NCBI RefSeq assembly: GCF_003991585.1
Contig: NZ_PQSP01000002.1
Coordinates: forward strand, 1 to 64,000
Length of the DNA stretch: 64,000 bases
Source of the DNA: Saezia sanguinis
Lineage (GTDB): Bacteria; Pseudomonadota; Gammaproteobacteria; Burkholderiales; Burkholderiaceae_C
Reading direction: 5' to 3'
The notes beneath the pieces were generated by a model. It saw nothing but the letters and a program-made list of their open reading frames with translations, was not told where the DNA came from and ran no database searches. A program made the translations under genes and the position numbers. Positions 17,699-26,508 of this stretch are shown in pieces. Numbering within the stretch: the stretch's first letter is position 1; each line of letters starts with the position of its first letter.

Positions 17699-18868
17699 GT
17701 GGCGAGTAATGATTATCTGTTTACTTCTGAATCAGTTTCAGAAGGGCATCCTGACAAATTGGCCGATCAGGTCTCTGATGCGATTCTGGATGCGGTGCTT
17801 GAGCAAGACCCCCTTTCCCGTGTGGCAGCCGAAACGCTGGCAAATACCGGCCTGATTGTTCTGGCTGGGGAGATCAGCACCAATGCGCATGTGGACTATA
17901 TCCAGGTGGCGCGCGATACCATCAAACGCATTGGCTATGACAATGGCGATTATGGTATTGACTATAAATCATGTGCCGTGCTGGTTGCTTATGATAAACA
18001 AAGCAATGACATTGCCCAGGGGGTAGACCGGGCTTCTGATGATTATCTGGATATTGGTGCTGGCGACCAAGGGCTGATGTTTGGTTATGCCTGCGATGAA
18101 ACGCCGGTGCTGATGCCGGCCCCGATTTATTATGCACACCGGCTGATGGAGCGGCAGGCGCAGTTGCGCCGGGATGGCCGTTTGCCGTGGCTGCGCCCGG
18201 ACGCCAAAAGCCAGGTGACATTGCGTTATGTGGATGGCAAGCCGCACAGCGTGGATACGGTGGTGATTTCTACCCAGCATGCGCCTGATGTCACGCAGGA
18301 GACAATTCGCGAAGCTGTGGTGGAAGATATCATCCGGCCCGTTTTGCCTGAGGCATGGCTGAGCGGCACCCGCTTTCTGATCAACCCGACCGGGCGGTTT
18401 GTGGTTGGAGGGCCGCAAGGCGACTGCGGTCTGACGGGGCGCAAGATCATTGTGGATACCTATGGCGGGGCCTGCCCTCATGGTGGCGGTGCATTTTCCG
18501 GCAAAGACCCGACAAAAGTGGATCGCTCAGCGGCCTATGCAGCACGTTATGTGGCTAAAAACGTGGTGGCCGCAGGGCTGGCACGGCAGTGCCAGGTGCA
18601 GGTGGCATATGCGATTGGTGTGGCCAAACCGGTCAATATCACGGTGTATACGGAAGGTACAGGGGTTATTGCCGACGAGAAAATTGCAGATCTGGTCCTT
18701 GCGCATTTTGATTTGCGGCCCAAGGGCATCATCCAGATGTTGAATTTGCAACGCCCGATTTATGGCAAGACGGCGGCGTATGGCCATTTTGGCCGTGAGG
18801 AGCCGGAGTTTACCTGGGAAGCAATCGACAAAGCGGCTGTTTTGCGCGATGCGGCAGGGTTGAAGTAA
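17699..18868 (+). CDS. metK: S-adenosylmethionine synthetase
   Basis: 389 residues from GTG 17699, chosen because the protein then begins [20 protein letters not shown] like other MetK proteins, and GGAG lies seven bases upstream; an in-frame ATG at 17672 would add nine untypical residues. Motifs: ATP/methionine site [19 protein letters not shown] hexapeptide, and the P-loop-like [16 protein letters not shown]. It makes SAM from methionine and ATP, in the cytoplasm, as a tetramer. Monocistronic, ending in a strong terminator and preceded by a SAM-II-like leader. Confidence 0.97.
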   Translation: MASNDYLFTSESVSEGHPDKLADQVSDAILDAVLEQDPLSRVAAETLANTGLIVLAGEISTNAHVDYIQVARDTIKRIGYDNGDYGIDYKSCAVLVAYDKQSNDIAQGVDRASDDYLDIGAGDQGLMFGYACDETPVLMPAPIYYAHRLMERQAQLRRDGRLPWLRPDAKSQVTLRYVDGKPHSVDTVVISTQHAPDVTQETIREAVVEDIIRPVLPEAWLSGTRFLINPTGRFVVGGPQGDCGLTGRKIIVDTYGGACPHGGGAFSGKDPTKVDRSAAYAARYVAKNVVAAGLARQCQVQVAYAIGVAKPVNITVYTEGTGVIADEKIADLVLAHFDLRPKGIIQMLNLQRPIYGKTAAYGHFGREEPEFTWEAIDKAAVLRDAAGLK

Positions 18869-18895
18869 ACGTCAATGCGTTTTTAAAACGGCAAG

Positions 18896-18923
18896 ACCGC
18901 AGCCTTATTTGGCTGCGGTTTTT
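18896..18923 (+). terminator. metK terminator
   Basis: ACCGCAGCC / GGCTGCGGT perfect 9-bp stem with a six-base loop, followed by a T run. Confidence 0.92.
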
Positions 18924-19004
18924 GTTTGGCAATTTGCGTTATTGCAAGCGACAGGCTTTGCCAATGATACGGCTTTCCTGGTTGAATGACTGGCATTTTA
19001 TGCA

Positions 19005-20285
19005 TTAGGGCAGCAATTGTTCATGGGCATACAGGTCTGTAACTGTTTCCCGCTTTCTGATTAAATGAACAGATTTGCCGTCCACGAGTATTTCTGCTGC
19101 ACGTGTGCGTGAGTTGTAGTTGGATGACATGGTCATGCCATAAGCGCCGGCGGACAATACGGCCAGAAAATCTCCAGCCTGCACGCGGAGTTGACGGTCA
19201 TAGCCCAGCCAGTCGCTGGATTCACACACCGGGCCAACCACATCATATGGTGCCGCAGGGAGGTCGGTATGGCGTTTAAGCTCAACAATCTCATGATACG
19301 CTTCGTACATGGCCGGGCGGGCCAGATCGTTCATGGCCGCATCAACGATGCAGAAGTTTTTATGTGCCCCCGGTTTCAGGTACAAAACCTGTGTGATCAA
19401 CGCGCCCGCATTGCCGACAATGGAGCGTCCGGGCTCAACCAGTAATTCCCGGCTTTGCAGGCCGTGCGCATGCAGCCGCTCAATCAGCGGTTGGTAAAGG
19501 TTGGTTGGCGTGGGCGGGGTTTCGTCATGGTATGTAATGCCAAGGCCGCCGCCCAGATCGATATGTTCCAAATGAATGCCATGGGATTCAATCTGCTGGA
19601 TCAAGGCAAGCAGACGATTCACAGTGTCCAGATAGGGAGACGCCTCGGTGATCTGAGAACCGATATGACAGTCAATGCCAACAATGCGCAAATCCGGCAA
19701 TGAGGCTGCATGCTGATAGGCCGCCAGCGCTTGTTTGTAAGCAATGCCGAATTTGTTATTTTCCAGCCCGGTGGAAATGTATGGGTGCGTTTTGGCATCC
19801 ACATCCGGGTTGATGCGCAGGCTGACAGGCGCTTGGGTTCCGGCTTCTTTGGCAACGGAAGCCAGAACATCAAGCTCTTGCAGGCTTTCGACATTAAAGC
19901 ATTTGATTCCGGCTTTCAATGCCTGGTGCATTTCTGCACGCGTTTTACCGACGCCGGAAAAGACGACGGTATTGGCTTTTGCCCCTGCGGTTAAAACACG
20001 CTGTAGTTCTCCACCAGAGACAATATCAAAACCGCAGCCGGCCTGTGCCAGCGTTTGCAAAATGGCCAGACTGGAATTGGCTTTAACGGCATAACAAACC
20101 AGATGAGACGGTGTATGTGCCAAAGCCTGTTGGTAACTGGAAACAGCGTGTAATAAGGCTGCTTTGGAGTACACATACAGCGGCGTTCCATACTGTGCGG
20201 CTAACGCAGCAATGTCTACCTGTTCAAGATAAAGTTGGTCTTGGTGGTAATGAAAGAATGGAAATCCGGGTAATGAGGCGTTCAT
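19005..20285 (-). CDS. lysA: Diaminopimelate decarboxylase
   Basis: 426 residues, fold-type III PLP enzyme. The PLP lysine is in HLVCYAVKANSSLAILQ (~residue 68), the glycine-rich phosphate site is HIDLGGGLGITYHDE, and the C-terminal catalytic CESSDWLG cysteine motif is present, with Tyr in SAGAYGMTMSSNYNSR. It converts meso-diaminopimelate to lysine and so consumes the DapF product. It lies downstream of lptM on the same strand with a 47-base gap, the usual lptM-lysA pairing. Confidence 0.96.
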   Translation of the reverse strand: MNASLPGFPFFHYHQDQLYLEQVDIAALAAQYGTPLYVYSKAALLHAVSSYQQALAHTPSHLVCYAVKANSSLAILQTLAQAGCGFDIVSGGELQRVLTAGAKANTVVFSGVGKTRAEMHQALKAGIKCFNVESLQELDVLASVAKEAGTQAPVSLRINPDVDAKTHPYISTGLENNKFGIAYKQALAAYQHAASLPDLRIVGIDCHIGSQITEASPYLDTVNRLLALIQQIESHGIHLEHIDLGGGLGITYHDETPPTPTNLYQPLIERLHAHGLQSRELLVEPGRSIVGNAGALITQVLYLKPGAHKNFCIVDAAMNDLARPAMYEAYHEIVELKRHTDLPAAPYDVVGPVCESSDWLGYDRQLRVQAGDFLAVLSAGAYGMTMSSNYNSRTRAAEILVDGKSVHLIRKRETVTDLYAHEQLLP

Positions 20286-20332
20286 GGCGTGTGAGAAAAT
20301 AGTTTGCTGAATATGCGAAATGGCGAAAAATG

Positions 20333-20509
20333 TTATTTTGATGTCGAAGCGGTTGTTGCAGAATGGGATGTATTGGACAGAGCCGCGGTGCTTTCTGGCA
20401 AATAAAGATCACCCTTGAGTCCGCAGGCGCTTAACAGTGCCAGAAAAACCCCGCCGACAGCCAATTTAATGATTCGCTGCAAAATGGCAGTTTCAGGTAT
20501 ATTGTTCAT
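20333..20509 (-). CDS. lptM: LptM-like small lipoprotein (YifL family)
   Basis: A 58-residue frame from ATG 20509 to TAA 20333. It begins MNNIPETAILQRIIKLAVGG, then a hydrophobic core and lipobox LSAC followed by GLKGDLYLP, the strongly conserved mature start of the LptM/YifL family (C-G-x-K-G-x-L-Y-x-P). LptM assists oxidative maturation of the LptD/E lipopolysaccharide translocon in E. coli. The remaining 20 residues are Ser/Thr/Ala-rich. Location directly upstream of lysA and opposite cyaY matches the family's usual genomic place. Confidence 0.88.
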   Translation of the reverse strand: MNNIPETAILQRIIKLAVGGVFLALLSACGLKGDLYLPESTAALSNTSHSATTASTSK

Positions 20510-20543
20510 AGTGCATTAATATTTTGATAAAAGAATGATTGTA

Positions 20544-20879
20544 ATGACAGATAAAGATTTTCTGGATGCAGCGGAAAAAGTGCTTGACGCAATTGAGGCA
20601 TGTTGCGATGACATCAATGAACATACTGAGGCTGATATTGATAATTTGCGCAATGGAAATGCCGTCACGCTGGCTTTTACCAATAAAAGTCAGATTGTGG
20701 TGAATTTGCAAAAGCCGATACACGAAATCTGGTTGGCATCACAGTCAGGAGGATATCACTTTACGCTGGGTGATGATGGCTTGTGGCATGATAGTCGTGA
20801 AGGACTGGAGTTGTTTTCGGCCTTGTCGTCTTTTGCATCGCAACAGTCCGGTGTTTCGGTACAGTTTCATCCGGTATAG
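20544..20879 (+). CDS. cyaY: Frataxin-like iron donor CyaY
   Basis: 111 residues from ATG 20544 (an in-frame ATG at 20535 adds three residues and is less typical). The first helix is acidic (DKDFLDAAEKVLDAIEACCDDINEH), then IDNLRNGNAVTLAFTNKSQIVVNLQKPIHEIWLASQSGGYHF, the frataxin beta-sheet with conserved N-K/Q-P and W-A-S-x-x-G-G-x-H. It binds iron and modulates IscS in Fe-S cluster assembly. Divergent from lptM by 34 bases, convergent with ponA. Confidence 0.93.
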   Translation: MTDKDFLDAAEKVLDAIEACCDDINEHTEADIDNLRNGNAVTLAFTNKSQIVVNLQKPIHEIWLASQSGGYHFTLGDDGLWHDSREGLELFSALSSFASQQSGVSVQFHPV

Positions 20880-20898
20880 CGATGGGCCGGGAAGTAAA

Positions 20899-20927
20899 AG
20901 CACCTGAAATAATTCAGGTGCTTTTTT
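20899..20927. terminator. Bidirectional terminator between cyaY and ponA
   Basis: AGCACCTGAA / TTCAGGTGCT perfect 10-bp stem, four-base loop, T run on the right and A run on the left, between converging genes. Confidence 0.92.
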
Positions 20928-20933
20928 CATGCG

Positions 20934-23324
20934 TTAGCGGAACATGTCCAGAATCGTATCTCTGTGCTCGTCATTGACGATGGGGATATCTTCTGGGTTG
21001 GGGGTTAACTCGTCCCCCAGTGATTTGATGCCGCCTGAATAGGCAAATTCATCATAAACCCACTGTCCATTGACATTGGTGACGCCGGGAACAGGCCGGA
21101 ACGGTTTTTGCGGAACACCTTCCAGGGCATCTTTCATATAGGATACCCAGATCGGCAGGGCCAGAAAGCCGCCGTTTTCCCGCCGGCCCAAGTCTTTGGG
21201 CGTGTCGTAGCCGACCCAGACAGCGGCGGCAAGGGTGGGCGTGTAGCCCACAAACCAGGCATCACGTGAGTCATTGGTGGTGCCGGTCTTCCCATAGATG
21301 TCGCTGCGCCGCAATGCACGGTTGGCGGCTGCCCCCGAGCCGCGGGTAACAACACCATTGAGCAATGTGTTCATGACAAAAGCATTGCGTGCGGGAATCA
21401 CTCGTCTTTGTTCTGAGAGGGCAGGTGGCGTGTAGTCCAGCAGGATGTTGCCTTTGGCATCGGTAACACGGGTTACCAGGTACGGATCAACCTGATAGCC
21501 GCCATTGGCAAAAATCGAGTAGGCACTGGCCATTTGCAAAGGCGTTACAGAGCCTGCACCCAGTACCATGGTCAAATAAGGGGGATGCTTGCTGGGCTCA
21601 AAACCAAAGTGTCCGATCCATTGCTGAGCGTATTGGGGAGAAATGGCGTCCAATACCAGAATGGCAGGGATGTTTCTGGAGCGTGCCAGGGCTTCCCACA
21701 TGGGAACGCGGCCGGCAAAAGAGCTTCCATAATTCTTCGGGGTCCAGACGCCCCTGCCCCCAGGGTTGCGGACCATGATTGGCGCGTCGTTCAGTGTGGT
21801 GTTGGCGGTGACGCCCCGCTCAAGTGCAGCAGAATACACAAACGGTTTGAAGCTGGAGCCTGGCTGACGCCAGGCCTGTGTCACATGGTTATATTTTTTG
21901 CGGGCAAAGTCAAAGCCCCCGACCAGCGCCCGGATTGCGCCGGTTTGTGGATCCATGGCGACCAGTGCGCCTTCCACTTCCGGAATTTGGGTAATGTCCC
22001 AACTGCTTTCCCCGGTTTGTACAATGCGAATGATGGAGCCGGGCTTGATCTGTACCTCTGGTCGTGCATTGGCGGCCAGTCCGGATTTGACCGGCTCCAG
22101 GCCTGCGCCTGTAATTTCGATGACGTGCTGCCCGTCACGTGTCACAGTGACTTTTTTGGGGTCTGCTGAGAGCACAATGGCCGTCATCAGCTCCTCATTG
22201 TCAGGATGCTGCTCCAGCGTGGATGCAACAGTTTGGATCAGCGCCTGAGGATCTTGCGGTAAGTCGATATAGCCTTCGGGGCCCCGATAAAACTGGCGTC
22301 TTTCATAGGCCAGCAAGCCTTGTCGTACTGCGCGGTACGCTGACTTTTGATCGTTTCCTTGAATGGTGGTGTATACATTCAGGCCGTTGGTATAGGCGTC
22401 AGCCCCAAACTGATCCAGGATCATCTGCTGCACGGCATCGGCAGCAAATTCGGCATGCAGTGTCGGGGGGGCGGGTTTTCTTAAAACGATTGTTTCGGCG
22501 ACCGCCTGGTCGTATTGTTCCTGGGTGATCCAACGGACTTCCAGCATGCGCCGCAGCACATGCATTTGTCGCTGACGCGCGGCATTAAAATCGCTGATAG
22601 GGTTGTTTCTGGAGGGAGACTGAGGTAATCCTGCCAGCATTGCCGCTTCTGCCAGTGTGATGTCCTGCAGTTTTTTGCCAAAATAAGTTTGCGCTGCGGC
22701 GGCAAAACCATAAGAGCGATGCCCCAGGAAAATCTGGTTCATATAAATTTCCAGGATCTGGTCTTTGGTCAGGTTGTTTTCAATCCGGAAAGAAAGCAGA
22801 ATTTCGTAAAACTTGCGGATGTATTTACGCTCACTGGAAAGATAAAAATTGCGCGCAACCTGCATCGTAATGGTAGAGGCGCCCCCGGCATCCTTATTGA
22901 GCACCTGGCCCAAAACCGCGCGTGCCAGACCTTTGTAGTCAATACCGGGGTGGTTATAGAAATTAGCATCTTCTACGGCCAGCACGGCGTTGCGCATGAC
23001 CAGCGGAATTTCGCTGATGGGCATAAATTCACGTCGTTCTTCGCTGTATTCGCCTATCAAAATACCATCTGCTGAATAAATTCGCAGAGGCAATTTCGGC
23101 TGATACTCTGCCAGCAGGTGAACGTCCGGCAGTTTGGGGTAAGCAATGGCATAAGCAATAGCGCCAACGGCTAACCCGCAGATAATTAGCGAAATAACGG
23201 CAATAACACCCCATTTGATCGCAGCCAGCCCCAAACGAAGCACAAACGGAGAGGCGGGTGCTTTTTTGGCGGGTTTTGCCTTAGGGGATGATTTTTGGGT
23301 GGTTGAGGTTTGATGTCCGCTCAT
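20934..23324 (-). CDS. ponA: Penicillin-binding protein 1A
   Basis: 796 residues. A lysine/alanine-rich cytoplasmic tail precedes one membrane helix (~31-55). The GT51 transglycosylase domain carries EDANFYNHPGIDYKGLARA with the catalytic Glu, and ASTITMQVARNFYLS. An OB-like insert (ODP) lies around 310-430. The transpeptidase has SxxK in QPGSSFKPFVYSAAL (~490), SRN, and KTGTTND (~677). It polymerises and cross-links peptidoglycan at the inner membrane. Divergent from pilM, an arrangement frequent in Beta- and Gammaproteobacteria. Confidence 0.96.
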   Translation of the reverse strand: MSGHQTSTTQKSSPKAKPAKKAPASPFVLRLGLAAIKWGVIAVISLIICGLAVGAIAYAIAYPKLPDVHLLAEYQPKLPLRIYSADGILIGEYSEERREFMPISEIPLVMRNAVLAVEDANFYNHPGIDYKGLARAVLGQVLNKDAGGASTITMQVARNFYLSSERKYIRKFYEILLSFRIENNLTKDQILEIYMNQIFLGHRSYGFAAAAQTYFGKKLQDITLAEAAMLAGLPQSPSRNNPISDFNAARQRQMHVLRRMLEVRWITQEQYDQAVAETIVLRKPAPPTLHAEFAADAVQQMILDQFGADAYTNGLNVYTTIQGNDQKSAYRAVRQGLLAYERRQFYRGPEGYIDLPQDPQALIQTVASTLEQHPDNEELMTAIVLSADPKKVTVTRDGQHVIEITGAGLEPVKSGLAANARPEVQIKPGSIIRIVQTGESSWDITQIPEVEGALVAMDPQTGAIRALVGGFDFARKKYNHVTQAWRQPGSSFKPFVYSAALERGVTANTTLNDAPIMVRNPGGRGVWTPKNYGSSFAGRVPMWEALARSRNIPAILVLDAISPQYAQQWIGHFGFEPSKHPPYLTMVLGAGSVTPLQMASAYSIFANGGYQVDPYLVTRVTDAKGNILLDYTPPALSEQRRVIPARNAFVMNTLLNGVVTRGSGAAANRALRRSDIYGKTGTTNDSRDAWFVGYTPTLAAAVWVGYDTPKDLGRRENGGFLALPIWVSYMKDALEGVPQKPFRPVPGVTNVNGQWVYDEFAYSGGIKSLGDELTPNPEDIPIVNDEHRDTILDMFR

Positions 23325-23508
23325 AAGTTTCCTAGAGACCGGAATTATAGGAATTTATGACAAATTCTTGAATTCATATTAAAAAGTGTTATATCCAGAC
23401 AACAGCAAAGCCGAGTAAGCTGACATTTTTCTTTGATTCCGCTCCCAGATGCTGCTACGATCATACAACATATTTGAAAAAGACAATTATTAGAGAGCAG
23501 GGGGGTCT

Positions 23509-24588
23509 GTGAGTTCACTGACTAGTTTATTCCATCGTGAAGAGTCGTCGCCCTTATTTGGCCTGGATATCAGTTCTTCCAGCGTCAAACTGGTTGAATT
23601 AACTCAAGGCAAAAGTGGTGATTATATCCTTGAACACTGCGGTCTTGAGTTGCTTGAGCCGGGGTGGATTGAGGGCGGCAATATTGAAAACTTCGATGCT
23701 GTTGTCGCGGCTGTGCAACGGGTTGTCCGTACCAGCGGCACCAAGGCAAGGCGCGTGGCATTGGCTTTGCCGCCACCGGCTGTCATCACCAAAAAGATCA
23801 TGCTGGCAGCAGATCTGTCAGAGGCAGAAATGGAAGTACAGGTGGAGGCCGAGGCCAGCCAGTATATTCCGTTCCCGTTAGAAGAGGTGAGCCTGGACTT
23901 TTGCGTGCTTGGGCCGGCATCCGGGTCCGGGAAAGATGTGGAAGTCCTGCTGGCGGCATCCCGTAAGGAGAAAGTCCAGGACCGGCAGGCTGTGGCAGAA
24001 GAGGCCGGGCTGAAGCCAGCGATTATGGATGTGGATATTTTTGCCGCACAACTCGCTGCCTCTCGCGTCATTGACTCAATGCAACTGGGTAAAAATGGCA
24101 TTGTTGCGTTGTTTGAAATTGGCGGATCAACGACCACTTTACAGGTGTTGCGCGGCGGCGAGTCGGTCTATGAGCGTGATTTGAGTTTTGGCGGGCAGCA
24201 ATTGACGCAGGCCATGGCGCGCCAGTATGGGTTTACCCAGCAGGAGGCGGAAGCCAAAAAGCGTACGCATGAAGTGCCGGAGGATTTTGAAACCACCTTA
24301 TTGCCAGAGTTTGTTGGGAATGCAGCATCTGAAATTTCCAGAGCCATGCAATTATTCCTTTCCAGCACCGTGTACGGAAAAGTAGATCGTATTCTGTTGG
24401 CTGGTGGTGTGGCTAATGTGGCGGGTTTGGATGCCCAGGTTGCCAAGCAGGCAGGGTGTCAGGCCATGGTGATTAATCCTTTTGAGGGTATGCAAATAGG
24501 TCGAGGCGTGCGGCAGCAGCGATTGGTGCATGAGGCCCCCTCTTATTTGACGGCTTGCGGTTTAGCCATGCGGAGGTTTCAACAATGA
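23509..24588 (+). CDS. pilM: Type IV pilus inner-membrane platform protein PilM
   Basis: 359 residues from GTG 23509, preceded by a purine-rich ribosome site (GAGAGCAGGGGGG). Actin/FtsA-like ATPase fold: phosphate-1 LFGLDISSSSVKLVEL, phosphate-2 GIVALFEIGGSTTTLQVLRGG, adenosine motif RILLAGGVANVAGLD. PilM binds the PilN N-terminal peptide on the cytoplasmic side of the pilus alignment complex. First of five tightly packed genes; its stop overlaps the pilN start (ATGA at 24585-24588). Confidence 0.95.
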   Translation: MSSLTSLFHREESSPLFGLDISSSSVKLVELTQGKSGDYILEHCGLELLEPGWIEGGNIENFDAVVAAVQRVVRTSGTKARRVALALPPPAVITKKIMLAADLSEAEMEVQVEAEASQYIPFPLEEVSLDFCVLGPASGSGKDVEVLLAASRKEKVQDRQAVAEEAGLKPAIMDVDIFAAQLAASRVIDSMQLGKNGIVALFEIGGSTTTLQVLRGGESVYERDLSFGGQQLTQAMARQYGFTQQEAEAKKRTHEVPEDFETTLLPEFVGNAASEISRAMQLFLSSTVYGKVDRILLAGGVANVAGLDAQVAKQAGCQAMVINPFEGMQIGRGVRQQRLVHEAPSYLTACGLAMRRFQQ

Positions 24589-25175
24589 TCCTCATTAACT
24601 TATTACCTCATCGCGAAGAGGCGCGTAAAAAACTGCGTGAAGGGTTTTACGCAAATGTTGGTATGGCGTTTGTCATTGGGCTGGTCATTGTGGCCGGGGC
24701 CTGGTTTGCGCTGGATATGATGAAAAATGCGCAGAGCACTCGTAATGAGTATTTAACGCAAAGAAATGCAGAGTTGGACCGGCAAATTGTGCAAATCAAA
24801 GCGCTGAATGAAGAAATTACGGCGCTGCAGGCACGTCAGACAGCCGTTGAAAACCTGCAATCTGATCGTAATTTGGCTGTACATTGGATGGAAGAGTTGG
24901 CAAGGCAAACACCCGATGGCATCTTTCTGACCAAAGCACAGCAAAGAGAGTTGAGTCTTACCATAGAAGGTGTAACGCTTTCGAATGACCGGGTGAGTGA
25001 GTTTTTGGCAAAGACAGCGGCTGGGCGCTCAAACTGGATGACCAACTCACAGTGGATTGGGAGCATTGAGGCAAAAAACATGCAGCTTGCACCTAATGAG
25101 CCAGCGCGGCGGGTATTTACATTCAGCATGCAATTTGATCTGGTACGTGAGAATGCCACAAATGCAGGTATGTAA
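24585..25175 (+). CDS. pilN: Type IV pilus assembly protein PilN
   Basis: 196 residues from ATG 24585, chosen because the protein then begins MILINLLPHREEARKK, which contains the conserved INLLPxRE peptide that docks into PilM. One membrane helix (~22-44) is followed by a coiled coil (LTQRNAELDRQIVQIKALNEEITALQAR) and a periplasmic ferredoxin-like domain. It pairs with PilO. An in-frame upstream ATG at 24555 would lie inside pilM and is rejected. Confidence 0.94.
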   Translation: MILINLLPHREEARKKLREGFYANVGMAFVIGLVIVAGAWFALDMMKNAQSTRNEYLTQRNAELDRQIVQIKALNEEITALQARQTAVENLQSDRNLAVHWMEELARQTPDGIFLTKAQQRELSLTIEGVTLSNDRVSEFLAKTAAGRSNWMTNSQWIGSIEAKNMQLAPNEPARRVFTFSMQFDLVRENATNAGM

Positions 25176-25217
25176 GCAGAGTCTCTGGAAGCGAATATGA
25201 TGAGGGAGAATTGAATA

Positions 25218-25955
25218 ATGGCCGCTAAAAAAAATAGAGGCGGGGGGCCTAAAAAACAGAGCTTTGCTGAGATGCAGCAAAGTATTTCCAAGCAGTTCCA
25301 AGGGTTGAATATGAACGACCCTGGGCAGTGGCCTTTGGCACCCAGAGTGGCAGCTTACATTTTTGTTGTTGTCATCGTTGTTGTGCTTGCTTGGTTTTTG
25401 GTTTTGGCCGGTAAAAAAGATGAATTGACTCGGGCACAAGGTCAGGAGTTGACACTCAAAGATGACTTCTCCAGAAAAGCGGCACAGGCTGCTAACTTGC
25501 CACGTTTGCAGCAGCAGCAGCAAGAAGTACAGAAGTATGTGGAACAGCTTGAGCAGCAATTGCCCAGCAAAGCATACATGGACCAGTTGCTGATGGACAT
25601 CAATGCTGCTGGGATTAATAATCATCTGGAGTTTGACAAGTTGCAGTCGGAAGAAAGGATTCTGCAGGAGTATTATGCAGAGCAACCTATTTCCATCTCT
25701 GCAGTTGCTCCCAATTATCAGCAGATTGCCTTGTTTGCAGCGGAACTGGCAAGACTTTCTCGAATTGTGACGTTGGATAATATCACCCTGGAGTCACTTA
25801 AATCCTCCTCTTCATCCTCTTCGCGCACATCAAGCGCAGCAGGGGGGGTGCCATTAGATGCGATGAGAATCACGGCGACATTAAAAACCTATCGCTATCT
25901 GGATGCCGATGAAGTTCGTCTGAACCGGCAGGCCGCGGCAGGAAACAGGAGATAA
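25218..25955 (+). CDS. pilO: Type IV pilus assembly protein PilO
   Basis: 245 residues. A basic cytoplasmic head (AAKKNRGGGPKKQS), one membrane helix (~45-65), a coiled coil (AAQAANLPRLQQQQQEVQKY), and a periplasmic domain with the PilO pattern LLMDINAAGINNHLEFDKL and YYAEQPISISA. A serine-rich loop (SSSSSSSRTSS, ~195-206) interrupts the C-terminal ferredoxin-like fold and is probably flexible. It partners PilN and PilP. Confidence 0.93.
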   Translation: MAAKKNRGGGPKKQSFAEMQQSISKQFQGLNMNDPGQWPLAPRVAAYIFVVVIVVVLAWFLVLAGKKDELTRAQGQELTLKDDFSRKAAQAANLPRLQQQQQEVQKYVEQLEQQLPSKAYMDQLLMDINAAGINNHLEFDKLQSEERILQEYYAEQPISISAVAPNYQQIALFAAELARLSRIVTLDNITLESLKSSSSSSSRTSSAAGGVPLDAMRITATLKTYRYLDADEVRLNRQAAAGNRR

Positions 25956-25965
25956 GGGAGGCAAT

Positions 25966-26508
25966 ATGTCAAAATTTGCATTCAAAATGATCTGCCTGAC
26001 AACTGCTGCTTTTGTTGTGGCAGGATGTACCGGCTCTACATCGGATCTGGAAGAGTGGACGCAGCAACAGCGTAGAACTGTTCCTCCAGCGCCGCTTGAT
26101 GTGAAAGCGCCACCGGAATTTGTGCCTTATGCGTATAACGGTATTGGATTGCCAAATCCCTTCAGTACATCTAAACTGACGGCCGTGCTTCAACCGACAG
26201 GGGATACAACCAAAGAACCCCCGGAGGTCACCGACAAGCGAGATCCGGAACCACTGGAATCGGTGCCGTTAGAAGCGATCACGATGGTCGGCAGCATGAG
26301 CATGCCGCAAACAAACCAGGACGTGGCTTTATTGAGTGTGGATGGGTTTATTCATCAAGTCAAAGTAGGTAATTACATTGGCATGAACTATGGAAAAATC
26401 CTTCGCATTACAGAAACAACGATTGATTTGCGGGAATGGGTAAAAACAGGACAGGGTGAATGGATCGAAAGGCCAGTAACACTGCATCTGCAGGAGGGGC
26501 AGTCATGA
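25966..26508 (+). CDS. pilP: Type IV pilus lipoprotein PilP
   Basis: 180 residues with a lipoprotein signal (ICLTTAAFVVAGC, Cys ~21). A proline-rich, disordered segment (DVKAPPEFVPYAYNG...NPFSTSKL, conserved PilO/PilN-binding part) precedes the HR beta-domain, LEAITMVGSMSMPQTNQDVALLSVDGFIHQVKVGNYIGMNYGKI. It links PilN/O to the PilQ secretin in the periplasm. A good ribosome site (AGGGAGG) sits before ATG 25966, ten bases after pilO. Confidence 0.94.
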   Translation: MSKFAFKMICLTTAAFVVAGCTGSTSDLEEWTQQQRRTVPPAPLDVKAPPEFVPYAYNGIGLPNPFSTSKLTAVLQPTGDTTKEPPEVTDKRDPEPLESVPLEAITMVGSMSMPQTNQDVALLSVDGFIHQVKVGNYIGMNYGKILRITETTIDLREWVKTGQGEWIERPVTLHLQEGQS